Shown: piece after piece, positions 63,862 to 64,000 of the stretch
How positions within the stretch are numbered: the stretch's first letter is position 1
Layout: each line of letters opens with the position of its first letter
Source: a candidate division KSB1 bacterium
GTDB taxonomy: Bacteria > Zhuqueibacterota > Zhuqueibacteria > Thermofontimicrobiales > Thermofontimicrobiaceae
Reading direction: 5' to 3'
DNA length: 64,000 nt
Assembly: GCA_034506395.1 (NCBI GenBank)
Contig: JAPDPQ010000004.1
Coordinates: 80,631 to 144,630, forward strand
Notes under the pieces: generated by a model
What the model saw: only the letters and a program-made list of their open reading frames with translations
The model's database searches: none
What the model was told of the DNA's origin: nothing
Made by a program: the position numbers and the translations under genes

Positions 63862-63894
63862 AAATTGCTCGCCGACGAAATTGCATTCAATCTG

Positions 63895-64000
63895 CTATCT
63901 GAGGACATTCACACTCAACAATAACTTGTTCTTTTCGACGTTATTCCACACCACGTCAACCCGCAAAATATTCAACCGATCACTCAGTCCGAGGCCAAAC
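63895..64000 (-). CDS. C-terminal end of a minus-strand gene, probably an outer-membrane beta-barrel protein (partial)
   Basis: An open frame reads in from the right edge and stops with TAG at 63895-63897; the last residues are LGLSDRLNILRVDVVW, then NNVEKNKLLLSVNVLR. The alternating hydrophobic pattern looks like the last two strands of a beta-barrel. A GLxxxxxILRVDxVW segment is typical of the C-terminus of DUF5686-type outer-membrane proteins; this is inference from a 34-residue tail. The bidirectional terminator 34 bases downstream supports a real gene end here. Confidence 0.55.
   Translation of the reverse strand, partial: FGLGLSDRLNILRVDVVWNNVEKNKLLLSVNVLR

Noticed and set aside
1..64000. 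tRNA genes, rRNA genes, CRISPR arrays, insertion sequences, phage genes, toxin-antitoxin pairs
   Set aside because: Looked for in the intergenic spaces and open frames; none with supportable signature was found, although tRNA detection by eye is not exhaustive.

Overview
The window reads as chromosome of a Gram-negative bacterium of the FCB superphylum, most like an uncultured lineage such as candidate division KSB1 or Calditrichota. The evidence is five secreted proteins ending in a type IX secretion (T9SS) sorting domain with the NYPNPFN-type motif, a complete Bat aerotolerance-type locus, a TonB-family protein, lipoproteins with clear lipoboxes, and a moderate GC content (high 40s by eye). 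The lineage is an inference; there is no rRNA gene, and I found no tRNA, CRISPR array, IS element or phage gene.

Layout. 1-6.4 kb: two secreted T9SS proteins (a CotH/lamin-tail protein cut by the window edge and an unknown with an Ig-like domain), a HAD phosphatase and a small Cys-rich protein. 6.4-9.2 kb: a GH38 alpha-mannosidase homologue with Phe where the catalytic Asp is expected. 9.3-23.2 kb (minus strand): a TonB-family protein and a long Bat-type locus. In transcription order this is a LysM-like membrane protein, a TPR lipoprotein, a BatD-like protein, MoxR ATPase, DUF58 protein, a SurA-like lipoprotein lacking a prolyl-isomerase domain, a second BatD-like protein, BatA, BatB, BatC, BatD and BatE. 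23.6-34.7 kb: GH116 glycosidase, methyltransferase, secreted M28 peptidase, Cys/Met-metabolism PLP enzyme, M14 carboxypeptidase-like protein and an EamA exporter. 35-40.9 kb: ferredoxin, SpoIVB-type S55 peptidase, a secreted beta-propeller protein and NrnA.

41.3-46.8 kb holds the most unusual signalling locus: three adjacent cytoplasmic sensor genes. The first has PAS/GAF domains and no kinase. The second has GAF/PAS domains and a histidine-kinase core in which the phospho-acceptor His is Asn and the ATP-binding motifs have decayed. The third is a small intact histidine kinase with no sensor domain. No response regulator is nearby. This looks like one sensor kinase function split over three proteins.

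47.3-50.8 kb is redox-related: a diheme cytochrome c lipoprotein with a Tat-exported sulfite-oxidase-family protein, then a stand-alone RnfB-NFU-DUF116 cassette behind a near-consensus promoter. 51.4-59.7 kb has two large T9SS-type surface proteins flanking a DUF4416 / pyruvate-kinase-like pair whose promoter suggests a leaderless mRNA. 60-63.8 kb is an AmmeMemoRadiSam operon (DUF362 protein, AmrS radical-SAM enzyme, MEMO-AMMECR1 fusion) in which every protein carries an apparent export signal. The last ~100 bases are the C-terminus of a minus-strand gene, probably an outer-membrane barrel protein.

Nine sigma70-like promoters of the form TTGNNN-17 bp-TATATT/TATAAT/TAATTT could be read, and five stem-loop terminators. 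All functional statements rest on motif recognition by eye; no database search was run.
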